Shown piece by piece: positions 34,359 through 43,550 of a stretch of DNA of 47,840 bases; position 1 is the stretch's first letter, and each line of letters begins with the position of its first letter. The stretch lies in contig NZ_QBKN01000032.1 in assembly GCF_003054175.1 (NCBI RefSeq), forward strand, positions 1 to 47,840, read 5' to 3'. This stretch comes from Allosediminivita pacifica. GTDB lineage: Bacteria; Pseudomonadota; Alphaproteobacteria; Rhodobacterales; Rhodobacteraceae. The notes under the pieces were generated by a model. It was not told the DNA's origin, did not search any database, and saw nothing but the letters and a program-made list of their open reading frames with translations. The position numbers and the translations under genes are program-made.

Positions 34359-36260
34359 ATGCTTCAAGCGATTTACCGAATTCCGTTCAGGATCTACCTG
34401 ATCGTGGTCATGGCGGCGGCGCTCGCCGCCTCTCTGTCGTACCTCCTGCTCTCGCACATGGTGGATGCCTCCTACGAGATGCGCCAAGAGGCGCTCGCAG
34501 ATAACATGGACATTGCCGTGAGCGTGCTGGAGGATTTCCATGCCCGGGCCGAGGCCGGCGAAATCCCGACCGCTGAAGCGCGCGAACAGGCCTTTTCGCT
34601 CATCGGGGCCATGCGCTTCGGGGCGGAGGGGAACGGCTACTTCGTCATCCAGGACGAAGAGATGCAGATGCTCATGCACCCGATTCTCACCGACTTGGTC
34701 GGGCAGGATCAGTCCGGGCTGACGGATTCCCACGGGTTGAGGATCACGCAGGTCATCACCGAACGTGCCCTGGCCGAGGGCGAGGGCGCGCAGCGCTACT
34801 GGTTTGCCAAGCCGGGCTCGGACGTGCCCGAGGAAAAGCTGGGCTATTTCCGGCACTTCGAACCCTGGGGCGTGGTGCTGACAACCGGTGACTACGTGTC
34901 GGATATTCGCGCGGGCATGGACAACCTGCGCGCCTTCGTGAGCGTGGCTCTGGCGATCGGTGTTGCCGCCCTGATCGCGGTCTCTGCGATGCTGGCGCGG
35001 TCGGTGACGCGACCGCTTTCCCGCTTCATGGAGTCGATGCGGGCAGTCTCCGAGGGGGACTACGATCAGGACATTCCCGTCGCGCGGCGGCGGGACGAAA
35101 TCGGCCACCTCGGACGCGACTTGCTCAGCTTTCGCGACCGGCTCCGGGAATCGGACGGGATCACCCGCCAGCGTGAACGGGAATCGGTTGAACAGGCCCG
35201 CGTGGTCTCGGAACTTCGCACTGCCATGGAGCGGTTGTCGCGCGGCGATCTCAGCCACACGATCGAAACCGAGTTCCCGACCGAGTACGAAGGCCTTCGG
35301 CAGGATTTCAACGAGACGGTAACGACGCTCGACGAACTGATCACTTCGGTCGTCGAGAACGCGCGCGGGATCCACTCCCGCGCCGAGGAGATCAGCAGTG
35401 CCTCGGTCGACCTGTCGCGACGCACCGAAAGCCAGGCCGCCACGCTCGAGGAAACCGCTGCTGCGATGGACGAACTGACGGCAAGCGTGGGTTCGGCCTC
35501 GGAAAACGCCGCCGGCGTCGCCACCGCCGTGGATGCCGCGCGTTCCAACGCCGAACACAGCGGAGAGGTGGTCGAACAATCGATTCGGGTCATGGACCAG
35601 ATCAAGCAATCCTCGGATTCGATCCTGCGCATCATCTCCCTGATCGACGATATCGCTTTTCAGACCAACCTTCTGGCGCTCAACGCGGGGGTCGAAGCTG
35701 CCCGCGCGGGCGAGTCGGGACGCGGCTTCGCCGTCGTCGCCTCCGAGGTCAGGGCGTTGGCGCAGCGCTCCTCCGATGCCGCCAAGGAGATCTCGCAGTT
35801 GATCAACGAAAGCTCGGGCCACGTGGAGGCCGGGGTGACGCAGGTTCACCGGACCGGAGAGGCGCTCGAGGATATCGTCAAGCGCGTCACGTCGGTGGCC
35901 GAACTGATCCGCGGGATTGCGGATGGTGCCAAGGAACAGTCAGCGGGTATCTCGGAAATTAACGTCGGTGTGACGCAGCTTGACCAGGTCACGCAGCAGA
36001 ACGCCGCCATGGTCGAACAGACCACCGCCGCCAGCATGGCCCTGAAGGAGGATGCCGGCATTCTCAGCGGGCTCATGGCACATTTCCAACTCCGCGACCT
36101 CCCCCAGAATGTGATCGAGCACGATGCCGGCCCCACGGCATCGCAGGCGACCGGCTGGGAAAGCGAGATGGAGGTAGACCCGGTGCCGCTTCTGCCCGCG
36201 CCGCAACCGAAGGTGGCAACGGCCAGCGGTGGTGGCGGGAGCACCTGGCAGGACTTCTGA
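34359..36260 (+). CDS. methyl-accepting chemotaxis protein with Cache domain
   Basis: A 633-aa chemoreceptor. A first membrane helix (about 12-34) precedes a periplasmic single-Cache domain with [18 protein letters not shown], then a second helix (about 190-212), HAMP, and a long cytoplasmic coiled coil. The hairpin tip contains the universal [19 protein letters not shown]. Methylation-site-like Glu/Gln pairs flank it. The protein ends with TWQDF after a flexible Gly/Ser linker, a CheR/CheB docking-type pentapeptide. It starts 147 nt after tRNA-Glu; no other che gene is nearby. The ligand is probably a small carboxylate, judging only from the domain type. Confidence 0.93.
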   Translation: MLQAIYRIPFRIYLIVVMAAALAASLSYLLLSHMVDASYEMRQEALADNMDIAVSVLEDFHARAEAGEIPTAEAREQAFSLIGAMRFGAEGNGYFVIQDEEMQMLMHPILTDLVGQDQSGLTDSHGLRITQVITERALAEGEGAQRYWFAKPGSDVPEEKLGYFRHFEPWGVVLTTGDYVSDIRAGMDNLRAFVSVALAIGVAALIAVSAMLARSVTRPLSRFMESMRAVSEGDYDQDIPVARRRDEIGHLGRDLLSFRDRLRESDGITRQRERESVEQARVVSELRTAMERLSRGDLSHTIETEFPTEYEGLRQDFNETVTTLDELITSVVENARGIHSRAEEISSASVDLSRRTESQAATLEETAAAMDELTASVGSASENAAGVATAVDAARSNAEHSGEVVEQSIRVMDQIKQSSDSILRIISLIDDIAFQTNLLALNAGVEAARAGESGRGFAVVASEVRALAQRSSDAAKEISQLINESSGHVEAGVTQVHRTGEALEDIVKRVTSVAELIRGIADGAKEQSAGISEINVGVTQLDQVTQQNAAMVEQTTAASMALKEDAGILSGLMAHFQLRDLPQNVIEHDAGPTASQATGWESEMEVDPVPLLPAPQPKVATASGGGGSTWQDF

Positions 36261-36357
36261 GTGGTCAGCCGGGGGGCGGCGAGCCCGCCTGCGGGGTCCT
36301 GTCTCAAGCGGCTTCGCGGGACAAAAGTTAAGGCTTGGTAAAAGTGTCTCTGTAAGT

Positions 36358-36400
36358 CATTGAATTTGCTATGGTGGCGAAGTGTCCCGGCCCGGGACAC
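36358..36400 (+). repeat. 43-nt palindrome-ended upstream element, copy 1
   Basis: Begins CATTGA, contains CTATGG, and ends with the 19-nt palindrome GTGTCCCGGCCCGGGACAC at 36382-36400. It shares 35 of 43 positions, including the last 21, with copy 2 upstream of the DUF1489 gene. It lies 97 nt before the hisS start, in the same orientation. TTAA-N7-TAAA just before it (about 36328-36342) resembles a CtrA site. Confidence 0.8.
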
Positions 36401-36497
36401 CCCGTGCGTCCCCGCCTCGACGGACCGCGCCTTCGCCTTGCCCCGGCGATCCCGAGCCGCTACAGGGTGCGCGACCCGGATCAAGCGGTGCGACACC

Positions 36498-38015
36498 ATG
36501 GCCAAAGACAAGAAACAGCCCCGCCCCAAGGCTCAGACGCCAAAGGGCTTTCGAGACTATTTCGGCCCGGAAGTCACCGAGCGGGCCGAGATGCTGCGCC
36601 AGATCGCCGAGGTCTACCATCGGTACGGCTTCGACGCCCTCGAAAGCTCGGCGGTCGAGACCGTCGAGGCGCTGGGCAAGTTCCTTCCCGACGTCGACCG
36701 GCCCAACGAGGGCGTCTTTGCCTGGCAGGACGAGGACGACAGCTGGATGGCGCTGCGCTACGACCTGACGGCGCCGCTCGCCCGTGTCTATGCCCAGCAC
36801 CGCAACGACCTGCCGCTGCCCTATCGCCGCTATGCCATGGGTCCCGTCTGGCGCAACGAAAAGCCCGGCCCCGGCCGCTACCGCCAGTTCTACCAGTGTG
36901 ACGCCGACACCGTCGGCGCCGCCAGCGTGGCCGCCGACGCCGAGATCTGCGCGATGCTCTCGGACACCCTGGAACACGTCGGCATCCCGCGCGGCGACTA
37001 CATCATCCGGGTGAACAACCGGAAGGTCCTGAACGGAATCCTCGAAATCGTCGGAGGCTTCGTCGCTGCGACCTCTGAGGACGAGAGCAAGTTAGCAGCT
37101 CTTTGGGACGCTGGTACGGAAGACGCGATCCTCCGTACTGCCGATAAATTTGACAAGGTCGGTGAGAGTGGGGTTCGGGAGCTATTGGGCGAGGGACGAA
37201 GAGATTCCTCGGGCGCTTTCATTGAGGGTGTGGGCTTGTCGTCCCAGCAAATCGAGCCTGTTATCGCCTTCCTGACCTCCAAGGGCGACACCGCCGAGGA
37301 GACGCTCGCCAATCTGCGTACCGCCGTGGGGGAGAGCAAGATCGGCACCGAGGGGGTCGACGAACTGGCCCAGATCGCTGGACTGCTCGAGGCACAGGGC
37401 TACGGGGCCGACCGCATCGTCATCGACCCGTCCGTGGTGCGTGGCCTCGGCTATTACACCGGCCCGGTCTTCGAAGCCGAGCTCACCTTCGAGATTCTCG
37501 ACGAGAAGGGCCGCAAGCGCCAGTTCGGCTCGGTCTCGGGCGGTGGACGTTACGACGATCTCGTCAAGCGATTCACCGGTCAAGCCGTCCCCGCCACCGG
37601 TGTCAGCATCGGCGTCGACCGCCTGCTGGCTGCCCTGCGCGAGAAGGGCCGTATTTCGAGCGCGGCCCAGGGGCCTGTCGTCGTGACCGTCATGGATCGC
37701 GACCGCATGGCCGACTACCAGGCGATGGTGTCGGAACTGCGCCAGGCCGGCATCCGGGCCGAAGTCTACCTCGGCAATCCCAAGAACTTCGGCAACCAGA
37801 TGAAATACGCTGACCGGCGCGGCAGCCCGGTGGCGGTGATCGAAGGCGGGGACGAGAAGGACCGCGGCGTCATCCAGATCAAGGACCTGATCCTCGGTGC
37901 GAAGCTCGCCGAAGGCGCGAGCCTCGAGGAATGGAAAGAGCGGCCCAGCCAGTACGAGGTGCCCCGGTCCGAGCTGGTCGCGAAGGTCCGCGAGATCCTG
38001 GATCTGCACTCATGA
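36498..38015 (+). CDS. hisS: histidyl-tRNA synthetase
   Basis: A 505-aa class II synthetase. Motif 2 lies in [19 protein letters not shown], the histidine motif in [15 protein letters not shown], and motif 3 in [15 protein letters not shown]. It belongs to the longer alphaproteobacterial type with a large insertion between motif 2 and the histidine motif. Within that insertion (about 37012-37262) codons such as TTA, AGA, AAA, TTT and GCT appear that are rare in the flanks, although the frame stays open. Its stop overlaps the hisZ start (ATGA), and hisG follows in the same way. Confidence 0.96.
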   Translation: MAKDKKQPRPKAQTPKGFRDYFGPEVTERAEMLRQIAEVYHRYGFDALESSAVETVEALGKFLPDVDRPNEGVFAWQDEDDSWMALRYDLTAPLARVYAQHRNDLPLPYRRYAMGPVWRNEKPGPGRYRQFYQCDADTVGAASVAADAEICAMLSDTLEHVGIPRGDYIIRVNNRKVLNGILEIVGGFVAATSEDESKLAALWDAGTEDAILRTADKFDKVGESGVRELLGEGRRDSSGAFIEGVGLSSQQIEPVIAFLTSKGDTAEETLANLRTAVGESKIGTEGVDELAQIAGLLEAQGYGADRIVIDPSVVRGLGYYTGPVFEAELTFEILDEKGRKRQFGSVSGGGRYDDLVKRFTGQAVPATGVSIGVDRLLAALREKGRISSAAQGPVVVTVMDRDRMADYQAMVSELRQAGIRAEVYLGNPKNFGNQMKYADRRGSPVAVIEGGDEKDRGVIQIKDLILGAKLAEGASLEEWKERPSQYEVPRSELVAKVREILDLHS

Positions 38016-39094
38016 CGCTTGCCGCCAACAAGGCCCGCGCCGCAGAGCTGCGCGCGCGGTTCGAAGCCGCCGGTGCGCTTCCGGTGGACTGCGCGGTGCT
38101 GCAACCGGCCGAGATCCTGCTGGACCTCTACGGAGAGGACATCCGCACCCGCGCCTACGTGACCAGTGATCCGGTACAGGGCGAGGTCATGCTGCGGCCG
38201 GATTTCACGGTGCCGGTGGTGCAGATGCATATGTCCCAGGGAGCGGAGCCTGCACGCTATACCTATGCCGGAGAGGTCTTCCGCCGCCAGGAAGAGCATC
38301 CGGAGCGCGCCTCGGAATACCAGCAGGTCGGCTACGAGGTCTTTGATCGCACCGACGCTGCAGAATCCGATGCAGAGGTCTTTGCGCTGTTTTCCCAGAT
38401 GCTCGAGGGCCTGCCGCTGCGGGCTGTGACCGGGGATATCGGTATCCTGATGGCCGCGGTCGACGGGCTCGACGCATCCAGTGCGCGCCGGGCCGCGCTG
38501 ATGCGGCATCTCTGGCGCCCCCGTCGGTTCCGGGCGCTGCTGGACCGCTTCTCGGGCCGCGTGCCGGTGCCGCCCTCGCGCAAGGCGCTGCTGGTGGCGA
38601 CGGATCCGATGAAGGATGCCGGGCCGGTGATCGGGCTGAGGGGCGAGGACGAGATCGCAGAACGTGTCGCGGCCCTGCGCGCCGAGGCCGCCGACGGCCC
38701 GCTTGCGCGCGAGCAGGTGGAACTGCTCGAAACGCTTCTGAAGGTCTCCGAGACCTGCCAGTTCGCGCTGGAGCAGTTGCGCGACATCGCCGTGGACATG
38801 CCCGCCATCGTGCCTGCGGTCGAACGTTTCGCGCGCCGCTGCGACGCGCTCGAGGCGCGCGGTGTCGATGTGGCGAGCCTGTCGTTCGAGGCCAGCTACG
38901 GCCGGTCTTCGATGGAGTACTACGACGGTTTCGTCTTCGGCTTCGTGGCCGAGGGGCGTCCGGACTGGCCGCCGATCGCCACGGGCGGCCGGTACGATGC
39001 CCTGACCCGCCGTCTTGGTCGCGGGGCCGAGATCCCGGCGGTGGGCGGCGTGATCCGCGCAGGGCTGGTCGTCGATCTGGAGGGCGGGGCATGA
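38012..39094 (+). CDS. hisZ: ATP phosphoribosyltransferase regulatory subunit
   Basis: A 360-aa HisZ, a HisRS-like protein without aminoacylation ability. It keeps class II fold pieces ([35 protein letters not shown]). It combines with the short HisG to form the octameric first enzyme of histidine synthesis. It starts inside the hisS stop (ATGA, 38012-38015) and ends inside the hisG start, so stoichiometry is set by coupling. Confidence 0.94.
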   Translation: MTLAANKARAAELRARFEAAGALPVDCAVLQPAEILLDLYGEDIRTRAYVTSDPVQGEVMLRPDFTVPVVQMHMSQGAEPARYTYAGEVFRRQEEHPERASEYQQVGYEVFDRTDAAESDAEVFALFSQMLEGLPLRAVTGDIGILMAAVDGLDASSARRAALMRHLWRPRRFRALLDRFSGRVPVPPSRKALLVATDPMKDAGPVIGLRGEDEIAERVAALRAEAADGPLAREQVELLETLLKVSETCQFALEQLRDIAVDMPAIVPAVERFARRCDALEARGVDVASLSFEASYGRSSMEYYDGFVFGFVAEGRPDWPPIATGGRYDALTRRLGRGAEIPAVGGVIRAGLVVDLEGGA

Positions 39095-39786
39095 GCGTCA
39101 AGCTGGGTGTGCCGTCCAAGGGGCGGCTGATGGACAAGACCTTCGACTGGTTTGGCGCGCGTGGTGTCGGTCTGCGGCGCGTTGGCTCGGAGCGAGAATA
39201 CGCGGGGGCTGTCGAGGGAATCGACGGCGTCGAGCTTGTCTTGCTGTCGGCGGGCGAGATTCCACGTGAATTGGCGGCCGGGCGCATCCACCTTGGCGTG
39301 ACCGGCACCGACCTGGTGCAGGAAAAGCTCGTACAGTGGGACCAGAAGGTGGAGCCGCTCGCCGAGCTGGGCTTTGGCCACGCGGACCTCATCATCGGCG
39401 TCCCGGCTTGCTGGGTGGACGTGGACACGCTCGACGATCTCGACGGGGCGGCGGCGGCCTTTCGGGCGCGGCACGGGTTCCCGATGCGGATCGCCACGAA
39501 GTATCATCGGCTGGTGCGGGCCTACCTGCATCGGGCCGGCGTCGCGGACTACAGGCTCGTGGACAGCCAGGGCGCGACCGAGGGGACGGTCAAGAACCTG
39601 ACCGCCGAGGCCATTGCCGACATCACCTCGACCGGCGAGACGTTGCGCGCCAATCACCTGAAGGTGCTCTCCGAGGAACCCGTCCTGCGCAGCCAGGCGA
39701 CGTTGTTCCGCAGCCGGATCGCGCAGCCCGATGCCGCGGACTGGAACGCGCTGCGGGAGTTGTGCGAGCGTCTCGGCACCGAGTGA
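39091..39786 (+). CDS. hisG: ATP phosphoribosyltransferase catalytic subunit, short form
   Basis: A 231-aa HisG of the short class that lacks the C-terminal regulatory domain and needs HisZ. Visible elements are GVPSKGRLMDKT at the N-terminus and the phosphate-binding VDSQGATEGTVKNL, equivalent to the PRPP loop. It is the third gene of hisS-hisZ-hisG. Its TGA directly abuts the stop of the convergent ABC1 kinase gene in TGATCA. Confidence 0.95.
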   Translation: MSVKLGVPSKGRLMDKTFDWFGARGVGLRRVGSEREYAGAVEGIDGVELVLLSAGEIPRELAAGRIHLGVTGTDLVQEKLVQWDQKVEPLAELGFGHADLIIGVPACWVDVDTLDDLDGAAAAFRARHGFPMRIATKYHRLVRAYLHRAGVADYRLVDSQGATEGTVKNLTAEAIADITSTGETLRANHLKVLSEEPVLRSQATLFRSRIAQPDAADWNALRELCERLGTE

Positions 39787-41109
39787 TCAGCGCGCGATAC
39801 GGCTTTGAACGAGATCGCGCACCCGAACGCGGGCGCGCATCCGGATCGCCGTGAGGAAGAGCCCAGCCGCCTTGCGTTGCAGGAGAAGCAGGCTGACCGG
39901 CGGCACCTCGGTTTGCTCGATACTGCGCCCGAGCGCCATGGCCTCGTCCCGCAGGTTCGCCGCAAAGGCGCTGTCCGCGAAATCGAAGCTTTCTTGCGTG
40001 ATGATGGGCAGAGCCTTGGTGGCTAGATCGAGGATCGCCTTGCGAAGAGCCGGAGGCGTGGCCGGGCCGATGTAGCCCAGGTCTTCCAGGGCGACGCCGA
40101 TGCCGTCGAGGTCGGCCTCCAGTGCGGCCGCGAGCAGGGCGCGAAGCCCCGAGACATGCGCGTCCGGCACGTCCCGGGCAGCCCCAAAGTCGAGCAGCAC
40201 GATGCGTTGCTCGGAGGGGGCCCAGCGATAGTTGGCGAGGTTCGGATCGGTCTGGACGAGCCGCCAGTCGAAAAGCTCGCGCAGGAATAGGTCGAAGAGG
40301 CGGGTGATCGCGGTGTCGCGTGTGGCCTGATCCGCCGTCTCCAGGACCTCGAAGGGCCGTGAGGGCATGAAGCTCATGGCGAGGATGTCGTCGGTGGAGA
40401 AATCCGGGTGGTGCTGCGGGACGGCCATACCCGGATCCTCCGCCAGCAATGACCCGAAGCGGGTCGTGTAGCGCGCCTCGCGGGCATAATCTGCCTCGTC
40501 ATGCAGCTGCCGGGCTGCCTCGTCCAGCAGCTGGTCTAGGTCGATGCCCGCAGGTAGCAGCCCCGAATGCCGCAGAAGCAGGCCGAGATTGGCGAGGTCG
40601 GCGTCAATAGACTGCCGGATGCCGGGATACTGGATCTTGAGCGCCATATCTCGCCCGTCGGGGGCCGTCGCGCGGTGGACCTGCCCGATCGAGGCTGCGG
40701 CGATTGGCGAGACGTCGAACTTATGAAACCGCTTCAGAAAGTCGGGCCCGTAGTTTCTGGCCAGGGCGGTCTTCAGCTGCTTCGGCGGCATGAAATCTGC
40801 ATTGGCGCGGAGGCGGGCCAGAGGCTCGGCAATCTCGGGCGGGAGCATGTCGCCGGTCTCCATTGAGAGGAGCTGCCCGAGCTTCATCGCGGCGCCGCGC
40901 ATGCCCGCAAGTTGCCGGGCGATGCGGCGAGCGTTGCCGGGCGTGAGCATCAGGTCACGCGCTTGCAAGGGTTTGCCTCGCGCCGCGTGGGACGCCCCCT
41001 GCCAGGCCGCGCCACCAAGCAGGCCGGCGGTGAGTCCACCAAGCCGGGCGGCCCGTCCGAAACGGCCGGTCGGAACGTGGCGACCGCGTGGGGCAGGGGG
41101 CTTGCGCAT
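39787..41109 (-). CDS. ABC1/UbiB-family atypical kinase
   Basis: A 440-aa protein of the ABC1 (ADCK/UbiB) family. The signature KxGQ is in MKLGQLLS, the Ala-rich loop in IAAASIGQVH, the nucleotide Lys in ALKIQYPG, the catalytic loop in QTDPNLANYRW and the metal Asp in VLLDFGAAR. The family supports ubiquinone synthesis or lipid transport by an ATPase-like activity. The version QTDPN resembles the eukaryotic Coq8 type. A long Gly-rich N-terminus may contact membranes. Confidence 0.9.
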   Translation of the reverse strand: MRKPPAPRGRHVPTGRFGRAARLGGLTAGLLGGAAWQGASHAARGKPLQARDLMLTPGNARRIARQLAGMRGAAMKLGQLLSMETGDMLPPEIAEPLARLRANADFMPPKQLKTALARNYGPDFLKRFHKFDVSPIAAASIGQVHRATAPDGRDMALKIQYPGIRQSIDADLANLGLLLRHSGLLPAGIDLDQLLDEAARQLHDEADYAREARYTTRFGSLLAEDPGMAVPQHHPDFSTDDILAMSFMPSRPFEVLETADQATRDTAITRLFDLFLRELFDWRLVQTDPNLANYRWAPSEQRIVLLDFGAARDVPDAHVSGLRALLAAALEADLDGIGVALEDLGYIGPATPPALRKAILDLATKALPIITQESFDFADSAFAANLRDEAMALGRSIEQTEVPPVSLLLLQRKAAGLFLTAIRMRARVRVRDLVQSRIAR

Positions 41110-41151
41110 GGCCCGCCAGATAGGCGGACCTGCGCGTCGGGAAAGGGCGGA

Positions 41152-42018
41152 TCAGTCGGTCGTGCCGATCTTGTCCTGCGTCTTGGTCCCGAAATCAGCA
41201 GCGTCGTGGCGTTCGTGAAGCTGTTCGTGCGGTTCGCCCGTCAGCTTGTTCACCTTGCGGCCACGCTGGACCTGCGGGCGAGCGTCCAGTTCCTCGGCCC
41301 AGCGGACCACGTTGGTGTAGCTCGCCACGTCAAGGAACTCGGCGGCGCCGTACTGACGCCCCAGAACAAGCTGCCCGTACCAGGCCCAGATCGCCATGTC
41401 GGCGATGGTGTAGTCGTCGCCGGTCATGAACTTGCGCTCCGACAGGTTGCGGTTCAGCACGTCGAGCTGGCGCTTGGTCTCCATGGTGAAGCGGTTGATG
41501 GGGTACTCCATCTTCTCGGGCGCGTAGGCGTAGAAATGACCGAAGCCGCCGCCGAGGTAGGGCGCGCTGCCCATCTGCCAGAAGAGCCAGGACAGCATTT
41601 CGGGACGCTTTTCCGGCACGCCAAGGAAGGCGTCGAACTTCTCGGCAAGGTGCAGCAGTATCGCGCCGGATTCGAAGACACGGATCGGCACAGCGCCGGT
41701 GCGGTCCACGAGCGCGGGGATCTTGGAGTTGGGGTTCACCTCGACGAACCCGGAAGAAAACTGGTCGCCATCCCCGATGCGGATCGGCCAGGCGTCGTAT
41801 TCGGCGCCGTCGAAACCGGCGGCAAGAAGCTCCTCGAACATGACGGTGACCTTCACTCCGTTGGGAGTGGCGAGGCTGTAGAGCTGGAAGGGATGGTCTC
41901 CGGTCGGCAGCTCCTTGTCATGGGTGGGGCCGGCGATGGGGCGGTTGATGGAGGCGAACTGGCCGCCGCTTTCGGCTTCCCATTTCCAGACTTTCGGTGG
42001 GGTGTAGGTCTCGCTCAT
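41152..42018 (-). CDS. yghU: YghU-type glutathione S-transferase family oxidoreductase
   Basis: A 288-aa GST-fold disulfide oxidoreductase of the Nu class. The N-terminal thioredoxin-like domain carries FQLYSLATPNGVKVTVMFEELL, then NPNSKIPALVD and the glutathione contact FESGAILLHLAEK; the helical domain has MTGDDYTIADMAIWAWYG. GGAGAG precedes the ATG. It is divergent from a DUF218 gene with 102 nt between them. Confidence 0.93.
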   Translation of the reverse strand: MSETYTPPKVWKWEAESGGQFASINRPIAGPTHDKELPTGDHPFQLYSLATPNGVKVTVMFEELLAAGFDGAEYDAWPIRIGDGDQFSSGFVEVNPNSKIPALVDRTGAVPIRVFESGAILLHLAEKFDAFLGVPEKRPEMLSWLFWQMGSAPYLGGGFGHFYAYAPEKMEYPINRFTMETKRQLDVLNRNLSERKFMTGDDYTIADMAIWAWYGQLVLGRQYGAAEFLDVASYTNVVRWAEELDARPQVQRGRKVNKLTGEPHEQLHERHDAADFGTKTQDKIGTTD

Positions 42019-42120
42019 GGTCTCTCCTGGGCTCGCGTCCGTTTCGCCGGGAAGGTAACGGTTGAGGCGGGGAATGCCAGAGGGTGTGAGCGGAGCCGTG
42101 TCCGGGCGCGAGGGGACGTG

Positions 42121-42615
42121 ATGACTGAATGGGACGAGAGGCCCGTTGCGCTGGTTCTGGGGGCGGCGGTCTGGCCGGGCGGCGTGCCCTCGCCGGTGCT
42201 GGCGCGGCGAGCGCGGGCCGGGGCGGCGCTGTGGCTGTCGGGCCGGGTGCGGGCCGTGGTGGGCTGCGGCGGCGAGGGCGCGCACGGGCCCTCGGAGGCG
42301 GAGTTGATTGCGCGGCTCTGTCTCAAGGCGGGGGTGCCGGAGACGGCGCTTCGGCTGGAAGATCGCTCGACCAACACGCGCGAGAACATCGCCTTCGCGC
42401 GGCCCGTTCTGGAGGAGCTGTCGGCTTCGCGCGTGCTGGTGGTCTCGGACGGATGGCACCTGCCGCGGGCGCTGTTGCTGGCGCGGCGGCAGGGGATCGC
42501 GGCGAAGGGCGCGCCGGTGCCGATCAAGGAGGCGCGGCCTGGGCCGCAGCTGAAGGGGGCGCTGCGGGAGGTGCCTGCTTTCGTCTGGACCTGGGCTTCG
42601 GGGGAGGGGCGCTAG
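42121..42615 (+). CDS. YdcF/DUF218-family protein
   Basis: A 164-aa protein with the DUF218 fold: ALVLGAAVWPGGVPSPVLARR at the start (one nucleotide-like loop), GCGGEG, SEAE and LEDRSTNTRENIAFA, then VVSDGWHLPRALLLAR. These motifs match the SanA/ElyC/YdcF group, linked to envelope polymer control or SAM binding. This copy has no membrane anchor. GAGGGGA precedes the ATG. A GC-rich hairpin follows 16 nt after the stop. Confidence 0.88.
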   Translation: MTEWDERPVALVLGAAVWPGGVPSPVLARRARAGAALWLSGRVRAVVGCGGEGAHGPSEAELIARLCLKAGVPETALRLEDRSTNTRENIAFARPVLEELSASRVLVVSDGWHLPRALLLARRQGIAAKGAPVPIKEARPGPQLKGALREVPAFVWTWASGEGR

Positions 42616-42630
42616 TCCCTCTCACCCCGG

Positions 42631-42653
42631 CCCTCTCCCCCCGGGGGAGAGGG
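42631..42653. repeat. GC-rich inverted repeat, copy 1
   Basis: CCCTCTCCCCC pairs with GGGGGAGAGGG almost without a loop. It lies between the convergent DUF218 and DUF1489 genes and may work as a terminator for both. Copies 2 and 3 follow at 43365 and 44287. Confidence 0.7.
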
Positions 42654-42667
42654 AGACGCCCGGTGGT

Positions 42668-43099
42668 TCAGATGACGCCGATTTCGGCCAGAGCGCCGGC
42701 GAGTTCGGGGGGCAGGCTGTCCTCTTCCTGCCGGTGGGCGGGCAGGTCGCGGGGGGCGTTTTCCGGCTGGAGGTAGCGCCAGCCCTGGAAGGGACGCTTG
42801 GGCGCCGTTTCGGTCCGGATCAGATCGGGATCGAGGACGATGGCGCAGCGTTCGATTCCGTCCTGGCCCATCACCCGGTCGAGGCGGCGGATGGACTGGC
42901 GGGCCTGGATGAGGCCCTTGATGACCCAGAAGATGCTGCCGCCGCCGAGCACCTCGGCCTCGCGGCGGGGGAACATGCGGGTGACGTGGCGGGGCAGGCC
43001 GTCGGGGCCCTGCGCGCCGGGCGAGGCCTGCCAGGCGGCGAGGGATTCCACGCTTTCCGTGCCGACGCTGAGCTTGAGTAGATGGACGAATCCGGCCAT
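42668..43099 (-). CDS. DUF1489 family protein
   Basis: A 143-aa soluble protein conserved in alphaproteobacteria. HLLKLSVGTESVESLAAWQ at the N-terminus, the middle HVTRMFPRREAEVLGGGSIFWVIKG and the WRYLQPENAPRDL near the end are family hallmarks. AAGGGGGTG lies before the ATG at 43099; a Met 9 codons upstream is less likely. Its upstream region carries the second copy of the 43-nt element also found before hisS. The function is unknown. Confidence 0.85.
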   Translation of the reverse strand: MAGFVHLLKLSVGTESVESLAAWQASPGAQGPDGLPRHVTRMFPRREAEVLGGGSIFWVIKGLIQARQSIRRLDRVMGQDGIERCAIVLDPDLIRTETAPKRPFQGWRYLQPENAPRDLPAHRQEEDSLPPELAGALAEIGVI

Positions 43100-43156
43100 G
43101 GCGCACCCCCTTTTGGAGAGGGGCATGATAGCCCTCCGGCGGTTGGGTTCAAGGAG

Positions 43157-43199
43157 GTGTCCCGGGCCGGGACACTTTGGCGCCCTATAGAAATCAATG
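43157..43199 (-). repeat. 43-nt palindrome-ended upstream element, copy 2
   Basis: On the minus strand it begins CATTGA, contains CTATAGGG and ends with the palindrome GTGTCCCGGCCCGGGACAC at 43175-43157. It lies 57 nt before the DUF1489 start, oriented toward it. Directly upstream (about 43200-43220) is a palindrome GGTTAA-N9-TTAACC. The last 21 bases are identical to copy 1. Confidence 0.8.
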
Positions 43200-43364
43200 G
43201 GTTAAATAGTCGTATTAACCGGGACGTAACGTTTGGTGGTTTTGGAGGGCACCGCGCGCTGCGTCGAGGACATGGGGGCAGGGCCGCCTGGCGACGGGGC
43301 GGGCGCCTGTGGTGCGCTTCTCCGGGCGGGCTGGCGTTTCGCTAACCCTGATCCCCCTCCCTGA

Positions 43365-43387
43365 CCCTCCCCTTGGCAGGGGGAGGG
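43365..43387. repeat. GC-rich inverted repeat, copy 2
   Basis: CCCTCCCC pairs with GGGGAGGG around a 7-nt loop. It lies in the 451-nt region between the divergent DUF1489 and LysE genes, which otherwise shows only the 43-nt element and no small gene. Confidence 0.55.
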
Positions 43388-43550
43388 GAGCGCGGGTGGC
43401 GGGCGTCGTGCGCTTATCCGTGACGGTGGGCGTGTCGCGAGGCAGGCTAGGGTGCCGGCGGAGGCCGTGGTGGTGCCCCTGCATAATTCTTGCCAGCCGG
43501 GCGTGGGTCGGCGACCATGCGGAGAGGCCCCACCGGCGAGGGAGGAGAGG

